Assembly (NCBI RefSeq): GCF_007673235.1
Contig: NZ_VDZH01000002.1
Coordinates: 389,652 to 453,651, forward strand
Length of the DNA stretch: 64,000 bases
Source of the DNA: Curtobacterium pusillum
Lineage (GTDB): Bacteria; Actinomycetota; Actinomycetes; Actinomycetales; Microbacteriaceae
Direction: 5' to 3'
Shown here: piece by piece, positions 1 through 8,137 of the stretch
Numbering within the stretch: position 1 is the first letter of the stretch
Layout: each line of letters opens with the position of its first letter
Notes under the pieces: generated by a model
Database searches by the model: none
The model's input: only the letters and a program-made list of their open reading frames with translations
Told to the model about the DNA's origin: nothing
Position numbers and translations under genes: made by a program

Positions 1-56
1 GTCGACCGGTGCGGGGGTCTGGGGCCCGGCCGCCCGCCCGGGGTGGGCGGTGCGGC

Positions 57-80
57 GGAGGCGGGTCGCGCCTCCAGGCC
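57..80. repeat. Partial copy of the GGAGGCGCG intergenic palindrome
   Basis: A short inverted repeat (GGAGGCG / CGCCTCC) followed by CAGGCC sits between the left edge and the first permease gene. It matches one half of the dispersed palindrome seen intact at 4697, 9762, 22524, 26838, 42264 and 59602. The rest of the first 90 bases is GC-rich and holds no gene that I can see. Confidence 0.5.
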
Positions 81-90
81 GGGTCGGGCG

Positions 91-957
91 TCAGCCCTTG
101 ACGGCGCCGCTGGTCATGCCGGCGACGATCTGACGGTTGAAGAAGATGTAGAGGATCAGCGGCGGGATCGTGATGAGCAGCACGTCGGTGAAGAGCAGGT
201 TCAGCTGGCTGACCGACTGGCTCTGGAACGTGTAGAGCGTCTGCTGCACCGTCGCGTTCTCGGACCCGGGCAGGAAGTACAGCGGGTTCGTGAAGTCGTT
301 GAACACGGTCACCGACTGCACGAGCACGACCGTGATGATCACCGGCTTGAGCAGCGGCAGGACGACCCCGAAGAACAGGCGGATCGGTCCGGCGCCGTCG
401 AGCACGGCTGCCTCGTCGAGTTCCTTGGGGATCGTCGCGACGAACGCCCGGAACAGCAGGATGCAGAACGACAGGCCGAAGGTGGCCTCGATGAGGATCA
501 TCCCGCCCATGGTCTTGAACAGGTTGAGCCCCTGCAGCACCCAGATCGTCGGGACGATCGCGGGCGGGACGATGAGGCCGGCCAGGACGAAGAAGTTGAT
601 CAGGCCGTTCCACTTGCTCGGCCGCCGTTGCAGGACGTAGCCGACCATCGCGGAGAACACCACCATGATGATGACGCTCCCCACGGTCAGGACGGCGCTG
701 TTCATGAACGAGCGCAGGATCCCGCCGTCACCGGTCTGCATGACCGCCACGAGGTTCTGCCACAGCTGCCACTGGGTCGGCAGGCTGAAGCCGAGCTGGT
801 TCGCCTCGGCCGGGCTCTTCGCGGCCTGCAGCAGGACGAAGACGAACGGCACGAGGAAGACCACGAAGCTGACGACGATGGCGATCGAGCCGACGGTCCA
901 CCGCTGGACGGTCTGGCGCTTCACGGGGCGGCGCGCGGGCGCGGCGGTCGCGGTCAC
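91..957 (-). CDS. Sugar ABC transporter permease, MalG-like
   Basis: Inner-membrane permease subunit (288 aa) of a carbohydrate ABC importer of the MalG/CUT1 type. A first membrane helix lies at about residues 25-45. Near residue 175 comes the EAA loop that contacts the ATPase (AFVATIPKELDEAAVLDGAG). It starts with ATG and overlaps the stop of the upstream permease by 4 nt, so the two are translationally coupled. It is the last visible gene of a binding protein-permease-permease set. No ATPase gene is present here, as is usual for CUT1 systems that share a common MsmK-type ATPase. The substrate cannot be read from the sequence. Confidence 0.93.
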   Translation of the reverse strand: MTATAAPARRPVKRQTVQRWTVGSIAIVVSFVVFLVPFVFVLLQAAKSPAEANQLGFSLPTQWQLWQNLVAVMQTGDGGILRSFMNSAVLTVGSVIIMVVFSAMVGYVLQRRPSKWNGLINFFVLAGLIVPPAIVPTIWVLQGLNLFKTMGGMILIEATFGLSFCILLFRAFVATIPKELDEAAVLDGAGPIRLFFGVVLPLLKPVIITVVLVQSVTVFNDFTNPLYFLPGSENATVQQTLYTFQSQSVSQLNLLFTDVLLITIPPLILYIFFNRQIVAGMTSGAVKG

Positions 958-1892
958 AGGTCCGCCTCCTTGCGGTTGAGCAGCCAGGAGATCGGGACCA
1001 TGATCGCCGTCACCACGATGAACAACACGACGTTGCCCGCGGTCGACAGCCCGTAGAACCCGGCCTGGTACTGCTTGTAGATCACACTCGCGATGACGTC
1101 ACTGGTGAACCCTGGTCCGCCGCCGGTCATCGCCCAGATGAGGTCGAACGACCGCAGACCGCCGATGAGCGACAGGATGATGACCGTCCCCATCGCGGGT
1201 CGGGAGAGCGGCAGCGTGATGTTCTTGAAGATCGTCCAGGCGCTCGCTCCGTCGACCCTGGCGGCCTCGAAGTACTCCTGGGGGATCGCCACGATGCCGG
1301 CGATGAAGATGAGCGTCGCGATGCCGACGCCCTTCCAGACGTCCACCGCGGCGACGCTCCAGAGGGCGAGGGCCGGGTCGGTCAGCCACCCCGGTGTGGG
1401 GAGGCCGACCGAACCGAGGACGCCGTTGATGATCCCGTGGAAGGGGTCCATCAGCGCCTTGAACGTGATGCCGATGCCGATGGTCGACACCAGCACGGGG
1501 AAGAACACCACCGCTCGGAGGTACCCGCGCCCGAGCACGGGGCTCGTGAGGAGCAGGGCGAGGGCGAGTCCGAGGACCACCTTCGCCGCGCTCGTCACGA
1601 ACCCGTACTCGAACGTGTGCACGAACCCGGAGACGAGCTGCGGGTCCTGGAAGAACCGGACGAAGTTGTCGAAGCCGATGAAGGTCTGGTCGAACAGCGT
1701 CCAGCGGGTGAGCGAGAAGTAGAACCCCGCGAAGGTCGGGACCGCGAAGAACACGACGTACAGCGCGATCGCCGGGATGAAGAACCACGCCGGGTAGAAC
1801 GAGCGCATCCGCTTCCGGGCCGGGCCGGGGCCCGCCTTCGTTGTCTGCGGCGGGGCCACCGCCGTCGTGAGCGTCGCGGTCACGCCGGTCAC
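954..1892 (-). CDS. Sugar ABC transporter permease, MalF-like
   Basis: Second permease subunit (312 aa) of the same CUT1 importer. The N-terminus is Pro/Lys/Arg-rich and cytoplasmic, and is followed by about six hydrophobic helices. The EAA-type loop near residue 210 (IPQEYFEAARVDGASAW) docks on the ATPase. It pairs with the MalG-like protein to form the membrane channel. The start overlaps the end of the binding-protein gene by 4 nt, so all three genes read as one operon. Length is typical for MalF/UgpA-like subunits that lack the large periplasmic loop of E. coli MalF. Confidence 0.93.
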   Translation of the reverse strand: MTGVTATLTTAVAPPQTTKAGPGPARKRMRSFYPAWFFIPAIALYVVFFAVPTFAGFYFSLTRWTLFDQTFIGFDNFVRFFQDPQLVSGFVHTFEYGFVTSAAKVVLGLALALLLTSPVLGRGYLRAVVFFPVLVSTIGIGITFKALMDPFHGIINGVLGSVGLPTPGWLTDPALALWSVAAVDVWKGVGIATLIFIAGIVAIPQEYFEAARVDGASAWTIFKNITLPLSRPAMGTVIILSLIGGLRSFDLIWAMTGGGPGFTSDVIASVIYKQYQAGFYGLSTAGNVVLFIVVTAIMVPISWLLNRKEADL

Positions 1893-3211
1893 CAGCCCTT
1901 GATGCCGAGCTGCTGGGCCTGCTGGACGACGTCGTCGTCGTACTGGTCAGCGCCCTTGGCTGCGTTCGTGATGCCCGAGCCGACCTGCACGCAGATCTTC
2001 TCGAGGTTCGGGCCCTTGATCGGGGAGAGGAACTCGAGCGCCGGGCTCGCCTTGCCGTCGTCGAGGTACTTCTGCAGGTCGCCGATCATCGGGGGCACCG
2101 AGTCGGGCAGGGTGCAGGTCGAGATGACGTACGGGCCTCCGGGGGTGCCGGTGTCGTTCTGCACCTTGCAGCCGTCGGACGAGTTCGCGAAGGCGATGAA
2201 CTTCTTCGCGGCCGCGAGCTTGTCACCCGTGGTCGTCTTCGGGATGTAGAGGCCGTTCGGCTCCCAGATGGTGAGGTTCGTGTCGTCCGCGTTCTCCGCC
2301 GGCAGGGCGAAGGCACCGATGTCGTTCACCGCGTCGGGCGAGTCCTGCTGGATCGCCGAGATCGCGTTCGTCAGCATCGGGTACTGGGCGCCCCTGCCGT
2401 CGGCGAGCATCTTCAGGCCGTTCGCCTGGGTGGCCGACGCGTAGTCCTCGTTGTAGAGGTCCTTGTCCTTGCCCTCCTGGAGGTGCTGGAACCCGGCGAG
2501 TGCCGGCTGGTCCGCGTAGGACTCCTTGTGCTTCGTGTACTGCGTCGCCCAGTTCTTCTGCTGCGCGGTGATGTTCGCGAAGTCGCCGAGGACGAACAGC
2601 TGGCTGGTCCAGGTGTCGCCGTAGGTCTGGATGATCGGCGCGATGCCGGCGTCCTTGATCTTCTCGCTGTTGCTGATGAAGTCCGCCCACGTCGTCGGGA
2701 CGCTCAGGCCGAGGTCCGCGTAGACCTTCTTGTTGTAGAGGACCGCGCCGCCGAAGCTGGTGCCGAACGGTGCGCCGTACATGCCGTTGTCGGTGCTGAC
2801 GACCTTCGTGAACTGCGGGTCGACGTCCTTCGCCCAGCTCTCCTTCGAGAGGTCGACGAGCGTGTTGTCCGGGTTGAGGGCCTGCATGAGCGAGCCGGAG
2901 TTGTAGTTGAAGACGTCGGCCATCTCGCCGGTCGACAGCCGGGTCTTCACCAGGTTGTCGCCGTCGGTGCCCTGCGGCTTCGTGTCGAACTTGACGGTGA
3001 TGTCGGGGTTCGCCTTCTCGAAGGCCGCGATGAGCGGCTTCGCGGTGGCGGCGGTGGCCTCGGCGTTGTCGGCGAGGTACGTGATCGTGACCTTGCCGCC
3101 GCCGCTGCCGGTGTCGGCGGAGCCGCCCGACGAACAGGCGGCGAGACCGCCGATGAGGACCGTGGCGCCGCCGATGGCGAGCAGCCGGGTGGTCAGGGAA
3201 CGAACTGACAT
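1889..3211 (-). CDS. Sugar ABC transporter substrate-binding lipoprotein
   Basis: Extracellular solute-binding protein, family 1 (440 aa), the capture component of the importer. An N-terminal signal peptide ends in a lipobox with the lipidated cysteine at residue 26 (GLAACSSGG), so the protein is membrane-anchored. The mature part looks like a CUT1 sugar binder, with PFGTSFGGAVLYNKKVY near residue 148 and a late aromatic segment TIWEPNGLY. The ATG is chosen because a strong ribosome site (GAGGAGGTAAGG) precedes it. It is the first gene of the operon, behind the operator region at 3300-3347. The ligand is unknown; the LacI gene just upstream is its likely regulator. Confidence 0.92.
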   Translation of the reverse strand: MSVRSLTTRLLAIGGATVLIGGLAACSSGGSADTGSGGGKVTITYLADNAEATAATAKPLIAAFEKANPDITVKFDTKPQGTDGDNLVKTRLSTGEMADVFNYNSGSLMQALNPDNTLVDLSKESWAKDVDPQFTKVVSTDNGMYGAPFGTSFGGAVLYNKKVYADLGLSVPTTWADFISNSEKIKDAGIAPIIQTYGDTWTSQLFVLGDFANITAQQKNWATQYTKHKESYADQPALAGFQHLQEGKDKDLYNEDYASATQANGLKMLADGRGAQYPMLTNAISAIQQDSPDAVNDIGAFALPAENADDTNLTIWEPNGLYIPKTTTGDKLAAAKKFIAFANSSDGCKVQNDTGTPGGPYVISTCTLPDSVPPMIGDLQKYLDDGKASPALEFLSPIKGPNLEKICVQVGSGITNAAKGADQYDDDVVQQAQQLGIKGW

Positions 3212-3299
3212 TCCTTACCTCCTCGTAAGGCCCGGGACGGGGTGACCCCGGGTGAAACGGACCCGGAGCCCGCGCCGATGCGGGTTCCGGTGATGCTGT

Positions 3300-3347
3300 T
3301 TAGAACGTTTCAATCGGAATGGAACCATGCGGATTGAAGCGTGTCAA
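3300..3347 (-). promoter_or_regulatory. Promoter and LacI-type operator of the ABC importer operon
   Basis: On the minus strand TTGACA (complement of 3342-3347) is followed after 17 nt by a weak -10, TTCCAT (3319-3324). Just downstream, 3300-3313 reads TTAGAACGTTTCAA on the plus strand, close to the LacI-family palindrome TTGAAACGTTTCAA. A second inverted repeat, GATTGA-N6-TCAATC, overlaps the -35 at 3332-3349. The layout fits repression by the LacI protein encoded at 3559-4653. Motifs are seen; binding is inferred. Confidence 0.6.
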
Positions 3348-3423
3348 TCACCGATTCGGATTCGTTACGGAAGTGCGTGCTCCCGCACGGTGCGCGGGCC
3401 GGAGGCGCGGTGCGGGCGGCCGT

Positions 3424-3450
3424 GCGGTTCGGGCGGTTCGGGCGGTTCGG
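3424..3450. repeat. Three tandem copies of GCGGTTCGG
   Basis: Three perfect 9-bp units in a row, with a degenerate fourth, lie immediately before the hairpin at 3458. They are non-coding on both strands. Confidence 0.75.
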
Positions 3451-3457
3451 GCGGGCC

Positions 3458-3499
3458 GAGCGACAGTTCTCGGGGTCCGAGACGCGAGAACTGTCGCTC
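3458..3499. terminator. Hairpin with GAGCGACAGTTCTCG arms
   Basis: Perfect 15-bp arms (3458-3472 and 3485-3499) separated by 12 nt. It lies downstream of the LacI gene on the minus strand, so termination is plausible, but no T-run follows. The same arm sequence recurs inside a longer hairpin at 53818-53879. Confidence 0.6.
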
Positions 3500-3558
3500 A
3501 GCACGAAATCCGCCGCCGAGCGCCGCGCGCCGCGAGCCGCCGCCCCGCGCGCCCGCGC

Positions 3559-4653
3559 TCAGGCCTCGGTACGCCTCGGGTCGCTCGGCGTCCCCGCTGC
3601 GGCCACCTCGGCGGCGCGCGCCCGTCCGAGCGTGCTCTCCCTCGGCACGAGCTCGCTGCCGAGCACCACCGTCCGGTGCACGTGCTCCGCGGGGTCGTCC
3701 GTCAGCTCGTCGAGCAGGAGCGACACCGCCGCCGCGCCCATCTCGGAGCCGTGCATCGTCACCGAGGTCAGCGGCACCGCCCCGCCCCACGCCACGGAGT
3801 TGTGGTCGCAGCCGGACACCGGGATGTCCTCGGGCACGCGGATACCTGCCGCGCGCAGTTCGGACACGACCGCCATCGCGAGGAGGTCCGTCACCCCGAG
3901 CACTCCGTCCGGCCGCGCATCGGCGGGCATCGCGGCGATGCGCGCGCCCGCGTCCGTCCCACCGGGGGGATCGATGTCGCCCGCGTCGATGTCCACGAGG
4001 GTGACACCCGGGTGTGCGGCGACGGCGCGCAGCACTCCGGCGCGTCGGCGTTCGACGGGCTGCAGTTCCGCCCGCGCACTGACGAAGCCGATGCGTCGGC
4101 AGCCGAGGTCGATGAGGTGTTCGGTCGCGAGGAACGCTGCCTGCTCGTTGTCCACGACGACCGAACACGCATCGACCTCGGTCGGTTCGAAGTTCACGTA
4201 CACCACCGGGCGACCGTGCCGACGCGTCGTCTCGACCTGCTCACGTGATTGCGTCATCGGGGCCAGGAGGATCCCCGAGACCCGTGCACTCTCGAGGAAG
4301 GCCAGGTGGTCGCCCTGCGCCTGCAGGTCGTCCTCACTGCTCGTGATGAGCAGTGTCAGGCCACGTTCGCGCGCGGCCAGCTGTGCCCCGTTCACCATGT
4401 CGCTGAAGAGCGAGTTGCGCAAGGACATGACGACGAGGCCGATCGCCCGCGTGCTGCCCGACACCAGGGCGCGCGCGTTGCGGTTCGGCGTGTACCCGAG
4501 CTCCGCGATCGCCGCTCGGACGCGGGCCGCGGTGGCGTCGGCGACGCGCTCGGGGTGGTTCAGGACGTTCGAGACCGTCGCGAGCGAGACGCCCGCCCGA
4601 GCCGCGACGTGGTGCACGCTCGGCGGTCCGTCGCGCCGTGGGACATGCACCAT
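3559..4653 (-). CDS. LacI-family transcriptional regulator
   Basis: DNA-binding repressor of about 364 aa. The N-terminal helix-turn-helix reads SVHHVAARAGVSLATVSNVL, then the hinge helix, and a periplasmic-binding-like sugar-sensing domain fills the rest (for example PVSGCDHNSVAWGG). The start is set at the ATG at 4653, because upstream codons only add a non-conserved leader and a TACGAT box lies 6 nt before this ATG. It lies behind the importer operon in the same direction and probably controls it through the operator at 3300-3313. The effector sugar is not known. Confidence 0.9.
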   Translation of the reverse strand: MVHVPRRDGPPSVHHVAARAGVSLATVSNVLNHPERVADATAARVRAAIAELGYTPNRNARALVSGSTRAIGLVVMSLRNSLFSDMVNGAQLAARERGLTLLITSSEDDLQAQGDHLAFLESARVSGILLAPMTQSREQVETTRRHGRPVVYVNFEPTEVDACSVVVDNEQAAFLATEHLIDLGCRRIGFVSARAELQPVERRRAGVLRAVAAHPGVTLVDIDAGDIDPPGGTDAGARIAAMPADARPDGVLGVTDLLAMAVVSELRAAGIRVPEDIPVSGCDHNSVAWGGAVPLTSVTMHGSEMGAAAVSLLLDELTDDPAEHVHRTVVLGSELVPRESTLGRARAAEVAAAGTPSDPRRTEA

Positions 4654-4696
4654 GCTCCGATCGTAGGCGGAGCGGGGGGCCGTCCCGGCCCACCAC

Positions 4697-4740
4697 CGGA
4701 CTGGAGGCACGGTGCGGCGCCGCCACGCGCCTCCGGTCCG
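4697..4740. repeat. GGAGGCGCG-family intergenic palindrome
   Basis: Inverted repeat running from CGGACTGGAGGC to GCCTCCGGTCCG, with a GC-rich centre (GGCGCCGCC). It lies between two LacI-type genes that point the same way. One of six full copies in the window; no T-run adjoins it. Confidence 0.7.
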
Positions 4741-4773
4741 ACACGGCGGAGCCGCTGGGGCGCGGCGCGCGCG

Positions 4774-5784
4774 TCAGCGCTCGGCGACCGTGGACTGCCG
4801 CACGACGAGCTCGGGGGTGAACTCCACGTGGAGGGTCTCGACCTCCTGGCCTTCCTCGACCTGGGCCAGCAGCAGCTCGATCGCCCGCCGCCCGAGGTCC
4901 TGCGCCGGCTGCCGGACCGAGGTGAGCGGGACGACGGCGGCCTCGGCGAACGCGATGTCGTCGTACCCGACGATGGCGATCTCGTCCGGCACGCGGACCG
5001 ACCCCCGCATGATGAAGGCCTGCTCGAGTCCGACGGCGAGCAGGTCGTTCGCCGCGAACACCGCATCGGGGCGCTCGGCAGTCGGGCGTGCCTGGATCTC
5101 CTCGCCGATGCGACGGCCCTCGAGGACCGACAGTGACGAGGTGGTGAGCACCTCGAGCGAGACCCCGGCGGCGGCCGCGGCGGCGACGGCTCCGGCATGC
5201 CGGTCGGCGACCTGCCGGATGCCGAACGGGCCGCCGACGAACGCGATGCGCTTCCGCCCGATCGCCGCGAGGTGCGACACCGCGATGTGTCCGCCCGCGA
5301 CGTCGTCCACCGACACCGAGGCGAAGTGCTCGTCGTCGGCTCGTCGGTCGACGAGCACCACGGCGGTGCCCTGGTCGCGGAGTCGCTCGAGCCGGGTCAG
5401 GTCGTCGCCGGCCGGGGAGATGAGGAGTCCGGCGACGCGACGCTCCTCGAAGAGGTCGACGTAGGTGTGCTCGCGGTCGACGGACTCGTCGGAGTTGCCG
5501 ACGAGGACGGCGAGGCCCTTCCGCATGGCGGCGTCCTCGGCGCCGCGGGCGACGTCGGTGAAGAACGGGTTGCCGCCGTCGAGCACGATGAGCCCGACGG
5601 TGGAGCTGCGGCCGGCGCGGAGCTGGCGTGCCGAGTCGTTGCGGACGAAGCCGAGTTCGGCGATCGCGGACTGCACCCGTTCGACGGTGCCGGGGGCGAC
5701 CTTGTCGGGGCGGTTCAGCACGTTCGAGACCGTGCCGAGTGACACGCCGGCGAGCGCTGCGACGTCACGAACGCTCACTGCCAT
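4774..5784 (-). CDS. LacI-family regulator of the rhamnose transport genes
   Basis: LacI-type repressor (336 aa). The helix-turn-helix is at residues 4-23 (SVRDVAALAGVSLGTVSNVL), followed by the YDDIAFAEAAVVPLTSVRQP signature of the sugar-binding domain. The ATG at 5784 is chosen because it places the helix-turn-helix at the N-terminus as in the family; longer in-frame upstream sequence is antisense to the permease gene and non-homologous. It is divergent from the MFS-mutarotase pair, with a palindromic LacI operator at 5869-5882 between them. It probably responds to L-rhamnose or a derivative, inferred from the mutarotase. Confidence 0.9.
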   Translation of the reverse strand: MAVSVRDVAALAGVSLGTVSNVLNRPDKVAPGTVERVQSAIAELGFVRNDSARQLRAGRSSTVGLIVLDGGNPFFTDVARGAEDAAMRKGLAVLVGNSDESVDREHTYVDLFEERRVAGLLISPAGDDLTRLERLRDQGTAVVLVDRRADDEHFASVSVDDVAGGHIAVSHLAAIGRKRIAFVGGPFGIRQVADRHAGAVAAAAAAGVSLEVLTTSSLSVLEGRRIGEEIQARPTAERPDAVFAANDLLAVGLEQAFIMRGSVRVPDEIAIVGYDDIAFAEAAVVPLTSVRQPAQDLGRRAIELLLAQVEEGQEVETLHVEFTPELVVRQSTVAER

Positions 5785-5826
5785 GGGGTCATCCTGACAT
5801 CGGGCCCGACGTTTCGGGGGAGCGAC

Positions 5827-5882
5827 TTGCCCTCGTGTCGATCCACGGGTAACGTCCTCGCAGCACCGTTGAAACGATTCAC
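5827..5882 (+). promoter_or_regulatory. Promoter and LacI operator for the rhamnose permease
   Basis: TTGCCC (5827-5832), 17 nt, then TAACGT (5850-5855) make a good housekeeping promoter. TTGAAACGATTCAC at 5869-5882 lies just past the expected start site and matches the LacI palindrome. A ribosome site (GGAGGA) follows before the ATG at 5908. The half-site agrees with the one at 3300-3313, so the two LacI proteins may have similar specificities. Confidence 0.65.
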
Positions 5883-5907
5883 AGGCGAACACGCGAACGG
5901 AGGACCA

Positions 5908-7263
5908 ATGGCGGTCCGTATCGGAGCCCGCAACACCACGGGCTGGAAGGCGACGATCTCGGTCGCCATGTCGAACTACATCGAGTCCGGGTCGATCATC
6001 GCGATCGCCACCAGCCTCAGTCTCTGGCAGGCCCAGTTCCACGTCGGGGACCTGCAGGTCGGACTCCTCGCGAGCCTGTCCGCGAACGCGTTCGGGGCTG
6101 CCGCCGGCGCCATCATCGGCGGACCGCTCTGCGACCGGTACGGCCGGAAGTTCATCTACACCTACGACCTGTTGCTGTACATGCTCGGCATCCTGCTCGC
6201 GGTCTTCGCCGGCAGCTACGGGATGCTGCTCGTCGGCTTCATCCTCACCGGCATCGCGGTCGGCGCCGGCGTCCCGGCGAGCTGGACGTACATCGCCGAG
6301 CAGGCGCCCGCCGACAAGCGCGCCGCCCACGTCGGCACCGCGCAGCTCGCGTGGTCGATCGGCCCGATGGTCGGGTTCGCCCTGGCCATCGCCGCCGCAC
6401 CCCTCGGACTGCTCGGCAGCCGGCTGATCTTCGCGCACCTGTTCGTCGTCGCCGCGATCGTGTGGTGGCTCCGGCGCGGCCTGCCCGAGTCGACGATCTG
6501 GAAGGACGAGCGCGCCGCCACCGGCAACGCCAACTTCTTCCACGGCTTCACGCAGCTGTTCAGCCGCCGCAAGAACCTCACCGCGATGCTGTTCCTGTTC
6601 GGCGTCTACGCGCTCTGGAACACCGTCGCGGGACAGGCCGGCATCTTCCAGCCACGCGTCTACTCGGCCACCGGGGTCACCAGTGTCACCGAGCAGTACG
6701 GCCTGCAGATCCTGGTGTGGGGCTGCACCGTCGCCGCGACCTACTTCGGGTTCATGCGCTACGGCGACCGGGTGAGCCGCCGGCTGTTGTTCGCGATCGG
6801 CGCCGTGCTCGCCATCGTCTCGTGGGCCGTCCTGATCTACGCACCGGCGAACCTCGGCACCCTGCTGTTCTTCGCGATCGCGTGGGGTGTGTCCTCGGGC
6901 ATCGGTGCGCAGGCGTTCTACGGCCTCTGGACCTCGGAGCTCTTCGCCACCCGCTACCGCGCCAGCGCCCAGGGTGTGCTGTTCCTCGCCGCTCGGGTCA
7001 TGGTCGGCCTGCTGAGCATCTGGTTCCCGCTGCTCCTGTCCGACATCGGACTCCGTGCTCTCGGCGGGCTCATCCTCGGCCTGCTCGCACTGTCGTTCCT
7101 CGTCGGCACGATCTGGGCTCCGCGGACGCAGGGCAAGACGCTCGAGGCGATCGAGGCCGAGCGGTACGGCACCGTGACCAGCGTCACCGGCACCGTGCGC
7201 ACCGCTGACGAGCGTGCCGTCCGCGATGCTGAGCAGCGTCGCCGCGCCGAGGCCGACCGGTGA
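5908..7263 (+). CDS. MFS sugar transporter, probably L-rhamnose
   Basis: Twelve-helix major facilitator permease (451 aa). The inter-helix motif after helix 2 reads GGPLCDRYGRKFIY, and the N-terminal half carries GAGVPASWTYIAEQAP. The ATG at 5908 follows GGAGGACC, whereas the longer frame upstream would run through the operator. The stop overlaps the GTG of the mutarotase gene, so the two are made together. Because that neighbour converts the anomers of L-rhamnose, uptake of L-rhamnose by this permease is the simplest reading. Catabolic genes (rhaA/B/D) are not in the window. Confidence 0.82.
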   Translation: MAVRIGARNTTGWKATISVAMSNYIESGSIIAIATSLSLWQAQFHVGDLQVGLLASLSANAFGAAAGAIIGGPLCDRYGRKFIYTYDLLLYMLGILLAVFAGSYGMLLVGFILTGIAVGAGVPASWTYIAEQAPADKRAAHVGTAQLAWSIGPMVGFALAIAAAPLGLLGSRLIFAHLFVVAAIVWWLRRGLPESTIWKDERAATGNANFFHGFTQLFSRRKNLTAMLFLFGVYALWNTVAGQAGIFQPRVYSATGVTSVTEQYGLQILVWGCTVAATYFGFMRYGDRVSRRLLFAIGAVLAIVSWAVLIYAPANLGTLLFFAIAWGVSSGIGAQAFYGLWTSELFATRYRASAQGVLFLAARVMVGLLSIWFPLLLSDIGLRALGGLILGLLALSFLVGTIWAPRTQGKTLEAIEAERYGTVTSVTGTVRTADERAVRDAEQRRRAEADR

Positions 7264-7601
7264 CGCGCGTCTGCTTCCGGCTGCAGGTGCAGGGCGCACA
7301 CCTGGACGCCTACCGCGAGCGGCACGCGGCGGTCTGGCCGGCGATGCTCCGGGCGATCGCGGCGGCGGGGCGGCGGAACTACTCGCTCTTCCTCGACGAC
7401 GACGGCCTGCTGATCGGCTACTACGAGACCGACTCGGTGGCCGATGCCGATGCGTCGCTCGCCGCCTCGGAGGTCGCCTCGGCGTGGGAGTCGCACATGC
7501 AGGACCTGTTCGACGGTGCGACCGGGCGGGCCGACCAGACCGCGCGGGTGCTGCCCGAGGTGTTCAACCTCGAGGACCAGCTGGCGGCCGCCGCCGACTG
7601 A
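7260..7601 (+). CDS. rhaM: L-rhamnose mutarotase
   Basis: Interconverts alpha and beta anomers of L-rhamnose before isomerisation (113 aa; the E. coli enzyme is 104). Family residues Tyr18 and His22 are present in YRERHAAVWP, followed by NYSLFLDDDGLLIGYYET. It starts at a GTG that overlaps the permease stop (GTGA), a coupled arrangement. Signature and length agree with RhaM/YiiL. It is the best functional marker for the sugar handled by this small operon. Confidence 0.9.
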   Translation: MTRVCFRLQVQGAHLDAYRERHAAVWPAMLRAIAAAGRRNYSLFLDDDGLLIGYYETDSVADADASLAASEVASAWESHMQDLFDGATGRADQTARVLPEVFNLEDQLAAAAD

Positions 7602-7668
7602 CGCGCTGCGGGTGTACGCGCTGCCGCGCTGCCGCGCTTCGCGTGCTGCCCGCGCTGCGCGTGCATCG

Positions 7669-7721
7669 AGTGAGCAGAAATGGTCGAGTCCCGCGAACGG
7701 ACTCGACCATTTCTGCTCACT
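7669..7721. terminator. Long perfect hairpin, copy 1 of a duplicated element
   Basis: Perfect 23-bp arms (7669-7691 and 7699-7721) around the loop CGCGAAC. It lies between rhaM (plus) and the VOC gene (minus), where it can end both transcripts; the VOC stop codon falls inside the right arm. Nearly the same hairpin with an identical loop occurs at 8727-8779. Confidence 0.75.
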
Positions 7722-8088
7722 GAACGACGGCGCCGGGGGCGTGGAAGACGAGTCGGTTGCCGAACGGGTCGGGGACGTCCAGGTCGTCGCCCCACGGCTG
7801 GTGGTCGATCCCGATCCGGAGCGGGTACACCGGGCTCACCTCGAGCTCGCGCTGCAGGGCGATCAGGTCGTCGACCTCGATCCGGACGGCGGACCCCGGC
7901 GTGGCGTCCCCGTGGTGCTCGCTGAGGTGCAGGACGGCTCCGGCGCGCGACACCTGCCGGTAGATCGGCAGTCCGGGTTCGAAGGTGTGCTCCCAGTCGA
8001 CGCGGAACCCGAGGAAGTCGACGTAGAAGCGGAGCGCTTCCGGACCCGGGAACGTCCGGAGGATCGGGATCACGACGGCATCGGGCAT
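7717..8088 (-). CDS. Glyoxalase/bleomycin-resistance-like (VOC) protein
   Basis: Small VOC-fold protein of 123 aa (MPDAVVIPILRTFPGPEALR at the start). Motifs HLSEHHGD and VPDPFGNRLVFH fit the two beta-alpha-beta-beta-beta modules of this superfamily, which bind metal and small ligands. The ATG at 8088 starts at the first predicted strand; upstream sequence is low-complexity. The C-terminus and stop lie in the hairpin at 7669-7721. Substrate unknown; resistance is only one of many roles in this family. Confidence 0.8.
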   Translation of the reverse strand: MPDAVVIPILRTFPGPEALRFYVDFLGFRVDWEHTFEPGLPIYRQVSRAGAVLHLSEHHGDATPGSAVRIEVDDLIALQRELEVSPVYPLRIGIDHQPWGDDLDVPDPFGNRLVFHAPGAVVQ

Positions 8089-8137
8089 GCCGCCATCATC
8101 CGCCGTGCGCGAGCTCGCGTCCGCGTTCCGATCGCGC

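Larger units (their letters stand above)
3212..3558. other. 347-bp intergenic region between binding protein and LacI gene
   Basis: No coding sequence is evident. From left to right it holds the ribosome site and leader of the binding-protein gene, a LacI-type operator and promoter (3300-3347), a short tandem 9-mer (3424-3450), a hairpin (3458-3499) and GC-rich DNA up to the stop of the LacI gene. Because the LacI gene also lies on the minus strand, the hairpin is placed to end its transcript. Confidence 0.7.

Noticed and set aside
5785..7299. A very long minus-strand open frame continuing upstream from the second LacI gene (more than 800 codons in total)
   Set aside because: It is antisense to the MFS permease and mutarotase genes; the translation is Arg/Asp/Glu-rich nonsense typical of GC-rich shadow frames. 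Only the LacI part from 5784 is real.
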